Shown here: one piece after another, positions 1-6,995 of the stretch
How positions within the stretch are numbered: position 1 is the first letter of the stretch
Layout of the letters: every line of letters begins with the position of its first letter
Source: PWHG01 sp964406935
Lineage (GTDB): Bacteria; Patescibacteriota; Patescibacteriia; Patescibacteriales; UBA12465
Reading direction: 5' to 3'
Length of the DNA: 14,071 nt
NCBI GenBank assembly: GCA_964406935.1
Contig: CAYOTM010000018.1
Coordinates: 1 to 14,071 of the forward strand
Program-made: the position numbers and the translations under genes
Notes under the pieces: generated by a model
The model's database searches: none
What the model was told of the DNA's origin: nothing
Seen by the model: only the letters and a program-made list of their open reading frames with translations

Positions 1-631
1 CAATATTAATTTTAACTTCTTCAGCTGTGCGTTCACCAATTGCTAAACTATATTTTTTTCGAATATGTTCTAAAATAGCGGCGTCTAATTTATTGCCGCC
101 TACGCGAACGGAAGTTGAGGCCACAATTCCCCCCAAAGAAATCACCGCCATTTCGGCGGTTCCGCCACCAATATCAACAATCATGTGACCAGTGGCGCTA
201 CCAATTGGAATATCAGCGCCGATCGCGGCAGCGACTGGTTCTTTAATAATATAAGCTGCTTTAGCTCCAGCGGCAATCGTTGCTTCAATAACCGCTCGAC
301 GTTCAGTTGAGGAAATGCCCGCCGGCACCGCGACCATTACTTCCGGACGAAAGAGACGAACACTACCTAAGGTTTTATTAATAAAATAACGAATCATCGC
401 TTCAGTAATTCGATAATCAGCAATCACGCCATCGCGTAAAGGGCAAGCAGCAATAATTGTGTCCGGAGTTCGGCCCAACATGTCTTTAGCTTCATTGCCA
501 ACCGCTAAAATTTTATTATCATCTACCGAAACAGCCACTACCGAAGGCTCATTAATTACAATTCCCCGACGGGGTAAATGGACTAAAGTATAAGTTGTTC
601 CTAAATCAATACCAATTCTTTTAATAAACAT
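1..631 (-). CDS. mreB: MreB paralog (second copy), C-terminus cut by window edge
   Basis: This is an actin-like, nucleotide-binding rod-shape protein; 210 N-terminal codons are visible, starting at the ATG at 629-631. The phosphate-1 loop DLGTTYT begins at residue 9, followed by RRGIVINEPSVVAV, the conserved MreB strand. Further on come a YFINK segment, the KEPVAAAIGA helix and the phosphate-2 loop VDIGGGTAEMAVISLGG. The C-terminal subdomain lies outside the window. It is clearly related to the full-length MreB at 5934-6977, but its N-terminus is about seven residues shorter, and the residue before the conserved Glu in the helix is Lys rather than Glu. The 82-bp gap upstream carries a strong promoter candidate, so it is probably not simply the last gene of the preceding operon. 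MreB forms membrane-bound filaments that guide lateral wall synthesis; a distinct role for this copy is inference. Confidence 0.93.
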   Translation of the reverse strand, partial: MFIKRIGIDLGTTYTLVHLPRRGIVINEPSVVAVSVDDNKILAVGNEAKDMLGRTPDTIIAACPLRDGVIADYRITEAMIRYFINKTLGSVRLFRPEVMVAVPAGISSTERRAVIEATIAAGAKAAYIIKEPVAAAIGADIPIGSATGHMIVDIGGGTAEMAVISLGGIVASTSVRVGGNKLDAAILEHIRKKYSLAIGERTAEEVKINI

Positions 632-674
632 AAAATAAAAATAAACACTAGCGATTTTCTAATCGTTGCCTTCC

Positions 675-703
675 ATATTAACCTTCTTATCACTAGTTGT
701 CAA
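675..703 (-). promoter_or_regulatory. sigma70-like promoter of the second mreB
   Basis: On the minus strand a perfect -35 box TTGACA (698-703) is followed after exactly 17 bp by TAATAT (675-680, four of six matches to TATAAT). Transcription would start near 668, leaving a leader of about 37 nt before the ATG at 631. A second TTGACA lies just upstream at 705-710, so the element TTGTCAA is tandemly repeated at 697-710 on the plus strand. The leader would begin with a short stem (CGATT/AATCG, loop AGAA on the mRNA, 652-665) and contains no Shine-Dalgarno sequence. Confidence 0.6.
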
Positions 704-713
704 TTGTCAAAAA

Positions 714-1139
714 CTACTCCAGAGAGTCTTCTAATTCTAAATCAACGCCGTCATTTTGGTTAGCAATAATTTTTTTAACTTTTTCGGCAAATTGATAAGA
801 GTCAAATTCTTCTTTAATAAAATAATAATCAGCTCCCAGCTCTAAACTGCGAGCCCGACTATCAGCATCACTCAGATCAGTAAAAATAAAAATCGGAACA
901 TCAAGCAATTCTTCATCGGCCTTTAAACGACGCAGAACTTCAAAACCATCAAGTTTGGGCAAAAGTAAATCTAAAATTAAATAATCAGGTTTAAATTCTT
1001 GAACTTGAGAAAGAAGATCTTCTAGTTCTTCATCCCCTTGACTACTAGCAACTACAAAATCATCTAAACTAAACTGAGCCTCTAAATTATATAAAAGATT
1101 AACATCATCTTCGATAATAAAAATTTTTTGATTAGCCAT
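714..1139 (-). CDS. Single-domain response regulator (receiver only)
   Basis: This is a CheY-like receiver domain of 141 residues with no DNA-binding or enzymatic output domain. The acidic pocket E10-D11-D12, the phospho-acceptor D57 (in LILDLLLP), T87 (IFTDLS) and K109 (YFIKEE) are all in the expected places, so it should be phosphorylatable. After about residue 125 there is only a short acidic tail. It would accept phosphate from a histidine kinase and act by protein-protein contact; no kinase is encoded in the window, so the partner is unknown. It is the last gene of the lemA-to-rmlB train, 26 bp after rmlB, and sits directly before the second mreB, which hints at but does not prove a link to cell shape or polarity. 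It ends with TAG, the only non-TAA stop among the genes whose ends are visible. Confidence 0.93.
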   Translation of the reverse strand: MANQKIFIIEDDVNLLYNLEAQFSLDDFVVASSQGDEELEDLLSQVQEFKPDYLILDLLLPKLDGFEVLRRLKADEELLDVPIFIFTDLSDADSRARSLELGADYYFIKEEFDSYQFAEKVKKIIANQNDGVDLELEDSLE

Positions 1140-1165
1140 AAAATTAAAATTTTAAAAATTATTAT

Positions 1166-2131
1166 TTATTTTTTTAAAGGCCGCCACCATTCCTGATTAT
1201 TTTGATACCATGAAATAGTGTCAGCTAAACCTTGAGAAAAATTAACAGTTGGTTGCCAGCCCAATTCTTGACTGGCCTTAGAATAATCTATCGCATAACG
1301 GAGATCATGACCAGGACGATCAGTGACAAATTTAATTAAATCCGGAGACTTCCCCATTAAGCGAATAATTTCTTCAGTAATTTCCAAGTTAGTTTTTTCC
1401 TGACCACCTCCCAAACAATAAGTTTCCCCAATTTTACCCTGTTTAATGATGGCCGCCACCCCGCGATTATGATCATCAACCTGAATCCAATCTCTAATAT
1501 TTTGACCCTGACCATAAACAGGAACCGGTTGATTATCTAATAAATTAGTAATAAATAAAGGAATTAATTTTTCTGGATATTGATAAGGACCATAATTATT
1601 AGAACAATTGGAAATCGTAATTGGTAAATTATAAGTATGAAAATAGGCTCGCACTAAATGATCGGCCGCCGCCTTTGAAGCACTATAAGGCGACCGAGGA
1701 TCATAAGGAGTCTGCTCAGAAAATTTAGGATCAATTGGACTAAGACTACCAAACACTTCATCGGTAGAAATATGATGAAAACGTTTTAAACCAAAATTTT
1801 TAGCCGCCTCCAGTAAAACGCGGGTACCTTCAACATTGGTCTGAATAAAGGCTGAACTGTCAGCAATTGAACGGTCAACGTGACTCTCGGCCGCAAAATG
1901 AACAATTAAATCCACCGTTTCAACTAAAGAAAAAACTAAATCGCGGTCTAAAATATTGCCTTTAACAAACTGATAGTTCGGCTGGTCATTCAAGTCTTGT
2001 AGATTATTTAAATTACCAGCGTAGGTTAAGGCATCTAAATTAATAATTTTATCTTCAGGGGAAGATTGCAACCAATAATGAATAAAGTTAGAACCAATAA
2101 ACCCGGCACCACCGGTTACTAAAATTTTCAT
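1166..2131 (-). CDS. rfbB: dTDP-glucose 4,6-dehydratase
   Basis: This is a short-chain dehydrogenase/reductase of the RmlB/RfbB family, which converts dTDP-glucose to dTDP-4-keto-6-deoxyglucose using bound NAD. At 321 residues it is a usual length, if slightly compact. The Rossmann glycine motif TGGAGFIGSNF starts at residue 6, D33 follows beta-2 (NLDALTYAGN), and FAAESHVDRS is the family's signature after beta-4. The catalytic set T123-D124-E125 (STDEVFGSL) and Y149xxxK153 (YSASK) is intact. NCSNNYGPYQYPEKLIP and RDWIQVDDH are further signatures that separate this family from UDP-glucose epimerases. The gene for an RmlC-like cupin lies three genes upstream, but rmlA and rmlD are not in the window. 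The product would feed deoxysugar synthesis for surface glycans. The start is 11 bp after the preceding gene. Confidence 0.95.
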   Translation of the reverse strand: MKILVTGGAGFIGSNFIHYWLQSSPEDKIINLDALTYAGNLNNLQDLNDQPNYQFVKGNILDRDLVFSLVETVDLIVHFAAESHVDRSIADSSAFIQTNVEGTRVLLEAAKNFGLKRFHHISTDEVFGSLSPIDPKFSEQTPYDPRSPYSASKAAADHLVRAYFHTYNLPITISNCSNNYGPYQYPEKLIPLFITNLLDNQPVPVYGQGQNIRDWIQVDDHNRGVAAIIKQGKIGETYCLGGGQEKTNLEITEEIIRLMGKSPDLIKFVTDRPGHDLRYAIDYSKASQELGWQPTVNFSQGLADTISWYQNNQEWWRPLKK

Positions 2132-2142
2132 ATTAATTTTTC

Positions 2143-2676
2143 TTAATATTGCTGATGAATTAGATCATTAACGTAAGCGCTTAATTCGGGAAGCAGGGGG
2201 CGCTCGCTAGCAACCGTCAAAAATATCGCCCGCTTATCTAAAAATCTTTTAACAATTAATAAAGAATTGAGCAGACTAGGAACGTCTTTATGATTAAATA
2301 GGGATAGTGGTTGGTGTAGAGTTTCGTTATTGTCTGCTACTCGTAAATGATTAGTTAGTTTATCAGATAAAGGAAATAACTTTATCGCCCGCTGATGAAT
2401 CTGCTGACGAATAGTTTCGGCTTGTTTAATGATTTCTTGATACTGAGAATCGGTTAAATCAAAATCATAAACCCCTCGTGCTTTAGGGCGATAAGGAGAG
2501 TCCGGGGCTAAAGTGGGATTATTTTTAACAGCTAAGCGAGCTAACTCGCGATCAGCTATTAAGTGGGCTGATTCTTGATCAACCATTAAATCATCTAACT
2601 CTTGATTAGTGATTGGGGAATCTAACTCGTCGTCAGCCATTGAAGGCTTCTCAATTAAGGAATCAATTTTTTTCAT
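2143..2676 (-). CDS. Hypothetical protein with N-terminal 9-residue repeats
   Basis: I do not recognise a family for this 177-residue protein. Residues 14-49 consist of four degenerate nine-residue repeats, ADDELDSPI, TNQELDDLM, VDQESAHLI and ADRELARLA, with a shared x-[DN]-x-E-L-x-x-L-x pattern. They are acidic and probably helical. A linker with SPYRPKARGVYDFDLTD follows. The rest (residues 78-177) looks globular and mainly helical, with an amphipathic segment around QYQEIIKQAETIRQQIHQRA and a hydrophobic stretch near LLNSLLIVKRFLDKRAIFLTV. No signal peptide or membrane segment is evident, so it is probably cytosolic. It lies between the HIT gene (5 bp gap) and rmlB (11 bp gap), so co-transcription is likely, but context gives no function. 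Confidence 0.8.
   Translation of the reverse strand: MKKIDSLIEKPSMADDELDSPITNQELDDLMVDQESAHLIADRELARLAVKNNPTLAPDSPYRPKARGVYDFDLTDSQYQEIIKQAETIRQQIHQRAIKLFPLSDKLTNHLRVADNNETLHQPLSLFNHKDVPSLLNSLLIVKRFLDKRAIFLTVASERPLLPELSAYVNDLIHQQY
2530..2637 (-). repeat. Four degenerate 27-bp coding repeats
   Basis: These bases encode four consecutive nine-residue units (residues 14-49 of the hypothetical protein at 2143-2676). The DNA copies are diverged but still visible: on the plus strand the unit joints repeat as GCTATTAAGT, ACCATTAAAT and GTGATTGGGG. Conserved positions in the protein are Asp/Asn at 2, Glu at 4, Leu at 5 and Leu or Pro at 8. Confidence 0.65.
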
Positions 2677-2681
2677 AATAA

Positions 2682-3077
2682 TTAAAACTTTAAGCGTTTA
2701 ATAATATCTTCGGCCTCGCCTGGTAAATAGTCTGTGTGGGACCAGAGTTGTAGATTATCATCAGGTAGGCGCGGAATTACATGGAAATGAAGATGAGGAA
2801 TTTCTTGACCCGCTACGGGGCCATTATTTAAAATAAGATTATAAGCAACCGTTGGCAGTTTATCTTTAAGTCGCCCACCAACTTGTTTAACCACCGCCAT
2901 TACCGCGGCTAATTCATCAGGGCTGGCTTCTTCAATGCTGGGACAGTGACGTTTTAAAATTACTAAAGAGTGACCAGGATTTACTGGTTTAATATCTAAA
3001 AAAGCTAACACTTGATCAGTTTCAATGATTTTATGAGCAGAAATTTTCCCAGCGACAATTTGACAAAAAACACACAT
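2682..3077 (-). CDS. HIT-family nucleotide hydrolase (HinT-like)
   Basis: This is a histidine-triad protein of 131 residues, the usual size for bacterial HinT-like phosphoramidases or diadenosine-polyphosphate hydrolases. The triad is HLHFHVIPR, with H95, H97 and H99; H97 would be the nucleophile by family analogy. Other family marks are the N-terminal CxxC pair (C2, C5), which with RHC near residue 44 suggests the zinc-binding subgroup, the strand VLAFLDIKPVNPGHSLVILKRH, and NNGPVAGQEIPHLHFH before the triad. It is cytosolic. The substrate cannot be told from sequence. It is packed 6 bp after the cupin gene and 5 bp before the unknown gene. The ATG is followed at once by CVFCQI, typical of the family N-terminus, which supports the start. 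Confidence 0.94.
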   Translation of the reverse strand: MCVFCQIVAGKISAHKIIETDQVLAFLDIKPVNPGHSLVILKRHCPSIEEASPDELAAVMAVVKQVGGRLKDKLPTVAYNLILNNGPVAGQEIPHLHFHVIPRLPDDNLQLWSHTDYLPGEAEDIIKRLKF

Positions 3078-3083
3078 AAAAAA

Positions 3084-3536
3084 TTAGCTTATTTTATAGG
3101 GACTGTCAGCCATTTCCTCCCAACGAATTTCATCGATCTCCGCTTGCTTATTTTCTCCTTTATATAATTTATCCGGTAAATTAATTGATAAAGCAGCTCC
3201 TGAGGAAATACATTTATAGCCGTGAACAATCCCTGGGGGAACAATCACAATACAAGGACGAGTGGCTCCAACCTCTAAAACCAAGTATTCACCATGAGTC
3301 AAAGAATCCGGACGATTATCCCATAAATAAAGACGAAAATCACCCGGTCCCGGAAAAACAAAATAATCAGTTTGGGCTTGATGTTCATGAGGGCCGCGCA
3401 CCACTTGGGGTTTAGTCCAACTTAAATAAGACATCACCGGCACCACTGAAATTTCATCTTGGCGAAAAATTTCCATTAAATAACCCCGATCATCTTCATA
3501 TTGTTTTAAGTCTTTAATAATTAAACCAGTCATCAT
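3084..3536 (-). CDS. RmlC-like cupin (dTDP-4-keto-sugar epimerase/isomerase family)
   Basis: This is a cupin-fold protein of 150 residues related to dTDP-4-dehydrorhamnose 3,5-epimerase (RmlC). Family marks are DDRGYLMEIFRQDEIS near residue 15, RGPHEHQAQTDYF with H50 at the place of the catalytic His of RmlC, GDFRLYLWDNR, and PPGIVHGYKCIS with H105 near the active site. It is shorter than classic RmlC (about 180 residues), lacks part of the C-terminal region, and has RGPHEHQ rather than RGLHYQ, so it may be a diverged epimerase or isomerase rather than true RmlC. With rmlB three genes downstream it probably acts on dTDP-4-keto-6-deoxyglucose or a derivative, but the product stereochemistry cannot be predicted. 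An ATG-ATG pair begins the gene; either may start translation. Confidence 0.82.
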   Translation of the reverse strand: MMTGLIIKDLKQYEDDRGYLMEIFRQDEISVVPVMSYLSWTKPQVVRGPHEHQAQTDYFVFPGPGDFRLYLWDNRPDSLTHGEYLVLEVGATRPCIVIVPPGIVHGYKCISSGAALSINLPDKLYKGENKQAEIDEIRWEEMADSPYKIS

Positions 3537-3542
3537 ATATTT

Positions 3543-4529
3543 TTATTTTAAAAATAAACGAACATCACGCAGACCATTTTGGGCGCCTAAATAAGAAATT
3601 TTATAAGCCGCATTGCTAGCGGCAATTTTCAAAGATTTTTTTAAATTAGAATTACTTAACTGAAAGGCCGCTAAAAAAGACGAGTTAAAAACATCGCCCA
3701 CCCCCGTAGTATCGACTAACTTTTTTTCCCTAAAAACAGCTTGATGATAAAAATTTTGACCATCATAAGCATCAACCCCCTTATCACCTCGGGTAATCAC
3801 CACAATTTTTGGGCCATAATTTTTAATAATCGGTAATAAATTTTTAACTTGATTATAAAATTTATGAGGACGATTGGCGTATTTTTGATCACTGACTACC
3901 AACTCAATTGCTTCATCATGATTAAGCATGAATAAATCTGTTCGTTGTAAAAACCAGGCAATTGATTTTAAGCCACCGCTATACTGGGCAGCTCCCGGAT
4001 TCCAGGCAATTTTTGGTTTAGCTAAAGAAAATAAAGGCTTTAGAACTCGGGACCAATTAGCCGGCAAGGAAGCGACATATAACCAGTTAGCCCGCGAGGC
4101 CGCCGTTAAAGCGGCTTTATTCATCACTAACTTTTCGTTGGCTGAACGATTAGTAAAAATAATTCTTTCGCCGCCAGGATTAACCAAAACAAAAGAAAAG
4201 CCCGTCGGTAACTTATCGTCTTTTTGTAAAAAAGGAACGGCGACTTTTTGCCCGCGCAAATGATTACGAATCGCTAAACCATGCTCGTCTCTGCCCACCC
4301 TGGCCAGACAAGCTACTTGAAAACCAGAATTAGCTAAATTAACCGCCACATTCGCCGCTCCGCCACCAAATAAATAATGAAACTTATCAATTTTTACTTT
4401 CGCCCCATTTTCAAAAGCGACTAATTCTTGACGAAGCAAATCTTGACGATTATTAATAACAATACCTTCAGTAGTAAAAAAAGTGATGTCGCGAGTCGCC
4501 CCGCCAACAGTAATAATATCGTAAATCAT
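3543..4529 (-). CDS. PfkB/ribokinase-family carbohydrate kinase
   Basis: This ATP-dependent kinase of the ribokinase fold is 328 residues long, normal for the family. The N-terminal signature FGGGAANVAVNLANSGF (residues 54-70) binds sugar, and the C-terminal signature DTTGVGDVFNSSFLAAF (273-289) holds the anion hole and catalytic base D279; canonical DTxGAGD has Val in place of Ala here. PTGFSFVLVNPGGERIIFTNRSAN and FMLNHDEAIEL are further family segments, the latter matching the N-x-x-E motif. The substrate (ribose, fructose, nucleoside or another sugar) is not predictable. It follows mreD by 20 bp and precedes the RmlC-like gene by 6 bp, so it joins the shape genes to the sugar genes. It begins MIYDIITVGGATRDI, the expected first beta strand, which supports this start. 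Confidence 0.93.
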   Translation of the reverse strand: MIYDIITVGGATRDITFFTTEGIVINNRQDLLRQELVAFENGAKVKIDKFHYLFGGGAANVAVNLANSGFQVACLARVGRDEHGLAIRNHLRGQKVAVPFLQKDDKLPTGFSFVLVNPGGERIIFTNRSANEKLVMNKAALTAASRANWLYVASLPANWSRVLKPLFSLAKPKIAWNPGAAQYSGGLKSIAWFLQRTDLFMLNHDEAIELVVSDQKYANRPHKFYNQVKNLLPIIKNYGPKIVVITRGDKGVDAYDGQNFYHQAVFREKKLVDTTGVGDVFNSSFLAAFQLSNSNLKKSLKIAASNAAYKISYLGAQNGLRDVRLFLK

Positions 4530-4549
4530 ATATTTTATCTTATCATAAA

Positions 4550-5098
4550 TTAAGAATTGACCAAAGGACGACGACTAACAAAAAATGGTTTTAAGCGACG
4601 ATCAAGGGCTAAGGCAATATAAAACAAGAAAGCCGCTAAGATCATCGAAGCGAGTGCCTCCCAGGCTAAATCTCGCCAGAATGCTTGGGCTTGCCAGAGG
4701 TGACGATAATTATCCGATAATAAAAAAAGTAAACTGTAAAAAAATAAACTCTTTACTAAATTGGCGACTAGAACCAAGGCAATAAATGAATAAACAGAAT
4801 GTTTGGTGAGCCATTGTCGCCACCACCAATTAATTAAAAAAACGATGATAATTAAGGACAATAAATTTAAACCAAAAATATAAAAAGAAAAAATATCTAA
4901 TAACCAGCCACTAGCGATCGCAAATACTAAAGCTAAAGAGCGACCAGTTAATAAAAAAATAAAGACTAAAATTGGTACTAATAAATTAATTTGCTGCCAA
5001 GGATTAGGCCAAAAATTGATAATCGATAACTGAAAAAAAACAATTGAGGCCGCAAAAATTACCAGTAACCCGCCTAAGAAAATATTTATTTTGGACAT
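4550..5098 (-). CDS. mreD: MreD-like membrane protein
   Basis: This very hydrophobic 182-residue protein directly follows mreC with a 3-bp gap, the classic mreBCD order. About five to six membrane helices are visible, roughly at residues 5-27, 37-52, 54-70, 72-92, 101-127 and 145-165. Charged residues sit at the loops (for example WWWRQWLTKH near 91-100 and the C-terminal ALDRRLKPFFVSRR). MreD sequences are poorly conserved, so the call rests on topology, length and position. The segment LVFAIASGWLLDIFSFYIFGLNLL resembles the G-x-x-x-D motif region of MreD. Its role is to link MreC and the elongasome in the inner membrane. The genes that often follow, pbp2 and rodA, are absent here; a PfkB kinase comes next. 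Confidence 0.88.
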   Translation of the reverse strand: MSKINIFLGGLLVIFAASIVFFQLSIINFWPNPWQQINLLVPILVFIFLLTGRSLALVFAIASGWLLDIFSFYIFGLNLLSLIIIVFLINWWWRQWLTKHSVYSFIALVLVANLVKSLFFYSLLFLLSDNYRHLWQAQAFWRDLAWEALASMILAAFLFYIALALDRRLKPFFVSRRPLVNS

Positions 5099-5101
5099 AA
5101 A

Positions 5102-5905
5102 TTAAGGTAAAATTACCGCTAAAATACTGAGATCAGATAAAGGAACCGCCGGTTCAATCACTGCTGATTGCCAAATTTCATTACTTCGCTTATCCACCCG
5201 AGTTACCCGGCCGATCACCAAACCACGAGGGATTAAATCTTCTAGCCCCGAAGTAATTACCAAGTCATCCGGAACAATTTCTTCTCCCTGAGGAATTAAT
5301 TCCATCACAATCGTTAAACCGCGCTCGCCCTCAGTCAGGCCAGCCGTGCGATCAATATTTAAAATAGTCGCCGCCAGCCGACAGCTACGGCTAGTGACCA
5401 AACAAACTCGGGAGCTAGCTTCTTTAGTGTCAGTGATCTTACCAATAATTGCTCCGGTTTCATTAATGACCGCTAAGCCAGGCACTAAGCCATGACTGCT
5501 TCCCCGGTCAATAATTAAGTTTTGTTCTTGACCAATTAAACCCGGTAAAGATTCACGGGCAACAATATTAACAAAAACGCTAGCTTGCTTATTAGTTTCT
5601 AAAAAATTAAAATATTCTCTTAAGCGCCGATTTTCATCTTCAAGCGTCTCCAAGCGAGCCTTTTCAATAGTTAAGCGTCCAAGGGTATTTTGCAGCTCTT
5701 CATGTTGACTGACTAACTCAGGACAATCAGCAAAGTTACTCGCAAAATAATAGTGGCGACTACCCATTTTTTCACTAAACCAAGCAAAGGCCTCTTGCGA
5801 CCACTGTTTTAACGGGCGACTTAAGCCTAAAAAATTAAGTAAAAAAATAACAACCACGACGGCACTAACAATAATTACTTGGCGAGAAAAAAATTTTTTC
5901 CACAT
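5102..5905 (-). CDS. mreC: Rod shape-determining protein MreC
   Basis: MreC is a bitopic membrane protein that activates and scaffolds the elongation peptidoglycan synthases outside the membrane. At 267 residues it has normal length. A single membrane anchor lies at about residues 9-28 (VIIVSAVVVVIFLLNFLGL). A coiled coil runs roughly from 64 to 98, with heptad-like LQNTLGRLTIEKARLETLE and ENRRLREYFNFL. The beta-rich MreC domain includes ARESLPGLIGQEQNLIIDRGS, the typical GLVPGLAVIN turn, GAIIGKITDTKEASSRVCLVT and ITSGLEDLIPRGLVIGRV near the C-terminus. It sits 28 bp after mreB and 3 bp before mreD. The ATG gives a short basic N-terminus (MWKKFFSRQ) before the anchor, as expected. Confidence 0.95.
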   Translation of the reverse strand: MWKKFFSRQVIIVSAVVVVIFLLNFLGLSRPLKQWSQEAFAWFSEKMGSRHYYFASNFADCPELVSQHEELQNTLGRLTIEKARLETLEDENRRLREYFNFLETNKQASVFVNIVARESLPGLIGQEQNLIIDRGSSHGLVPGLAVINETGAIIGKITDTKEASSRVCLVTSRSCRLAATILNIDRTAGLTEGERGLTIVMELIPQGEEIVPDDLVITSGLEDLIPRGLVIGRVTRVDKRSNEIWQSAVIEPAVPLSDLSILAVILP

Positions 5906-5933
5906 AAGCTAATTAATAAACGAGAAGGGCGAT

Positions 5934-6977
5934 TTAGTCGCCACTGATAGGAGCCATAGTTACTTTTTTCAAAAGGTCAGCATCACTAATTAAAATACCC
6001 GTCCCTCGCGCCACGCAAGTTAGAGGGTCATCAACAATTTTTACCGGAATCTTGGCCTCATTGGCAATTGCTTTATCCAATCCTTTAAGCAAGGCACCAC
6101 CACCCGATAAATAAATCCCGCGTTGATAAATATCGGAAACTAATTCCGGTGGAGTAGTTTCTAAAATAATTTTAATTTGTTCAATCATTTTCGCAATTGT
6201 CCGACTAATTGCTTCCCTGATTTGCTTATCATTAACTAAAATTGCCTTGGGAAGACCAGTAATTAAATCACGACCACGAATTTCCATTTCCTGTTCTTCT
6301 TCTAATTCAATGGCGGAACCAATTCTCACTTTAATTTCTTCGGCTAATTGTTCGCCGATTAGAATATTAAACTCTTCACGAATATAATCAATGATGTTAG
6401 CGTCAAATTCGTTGCCAGCTAGTCGTAAAGACTTCCAAGAGACCACGCCCCCCAGAGAAATCACAGCGATTTCCGTGCTCCCACCCCCAATATCAACCAT
6501 CATCGTGGCCGTCGCTTCAGTCACTGGCAAGCGAGCGCCAACAGCTGCAGCCATCGCTTCTTCTACTAAATAAACTTTACGCGCACCAGCTGACCGGGCA
6601 GCGTCTTCTACCGCTTTTTTCTCCACTTCAGTTAAGTCCAAAGGCACGCCAATCACCACTCGCGGTCGAGCTAACAGAGAAAAATTTTCTTGTTGAGCTT
6701 TATTAATAAAATATTTAAGCATTTTTTCCGTAATTTCAAAATCAGAAATTACCCCATCAACTAAGGGCTTAATAGCTTCAATATGACCAGGCGTTTTACC
6801 AACCATTTTTTTAGCGGCTGTCCCCACTTCTAAAATTTCATTAGTTCGCTTATTAATCGCTACTACTGATGGTTCATTAATCACAATTCCCTTGTCTACC
6901 ATGTAAACTAGAGTATTTTTGGTACCTAAATCAATCCCTAAGTCATGACTAAATTTTCCAAATAATTTGCTAAACAT
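5934..6977 (-). CDS. mreB: Rod shape-determining protein MreB (mreBCD copy)
   Basis: This is a full-length MreB of 347 residues and the first gene of mreBCD. The phosphate-1 motif DLGTKNT starts at residue 16, INEPSVVAINK follows, the helix VEEAMAAAVGARLPV lies at 138-152 (canonical MreB has EEPMAAAIG, so Pro is replaced by Ala), phosphate-2 VDIGGGSTEIAVISLGG starts at 161, and the adenosine motif YLSGGGALLKGLD is near residue 300. The N-terminus MFSKLFGKFSHD is amphipathic and could contact the membrane, a feature the second MreB at the left edge of the window lacks. It forms membrane-associated filaments that organise wall elongation. It follows ruvA by 18 bp. Two MreB genes about 5 kb apart suggest that this organism is rod-shaped or has specialised shape control. 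Confidence 0.97.
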   Translation of the reverse strand: MFSKLFGKFSHDLGIDLGTKNTLVYMVDKGIVINEPSVVAINKRTNEILEVGTAAKKMVGKTPGHIEAIKPLVDGVISDFEITEKMLKYFINKAQQENFSLLARPRVVIGVPLDLTEVEKKAVEDAARSAGARKVYLVEEAMAAAVGARLPVTEATATMMVDIGGGSTEIAVISLGGVVSWKSLRLAGNEFDANIIDYIREEFNILIGEQLAEEIKVRIGSAIELEEEQEMEIRGRDLITGLPKAILVNDKQIREAISRTIAKMIEQIKIILETTPPELVSDIYQRGIYLSGGGALLKGLDKAIANEAKIPVKIVDDPLTCVARGTGILISDADLLKKVTMAPISGD

Positions 6978-6995
6978 AAATTTTTTTAAAAGTCT

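Noticed and set aside
3928..4263. Plus-strand reading frame of 111 codons inside the kinase gene
   Set aside because: It lies antisense to a gene with clear PfkB motifs and its translation shows no family features; the same applies to the other plus-strand frames at 3185, 4585, 6391, 12561 and 13549.
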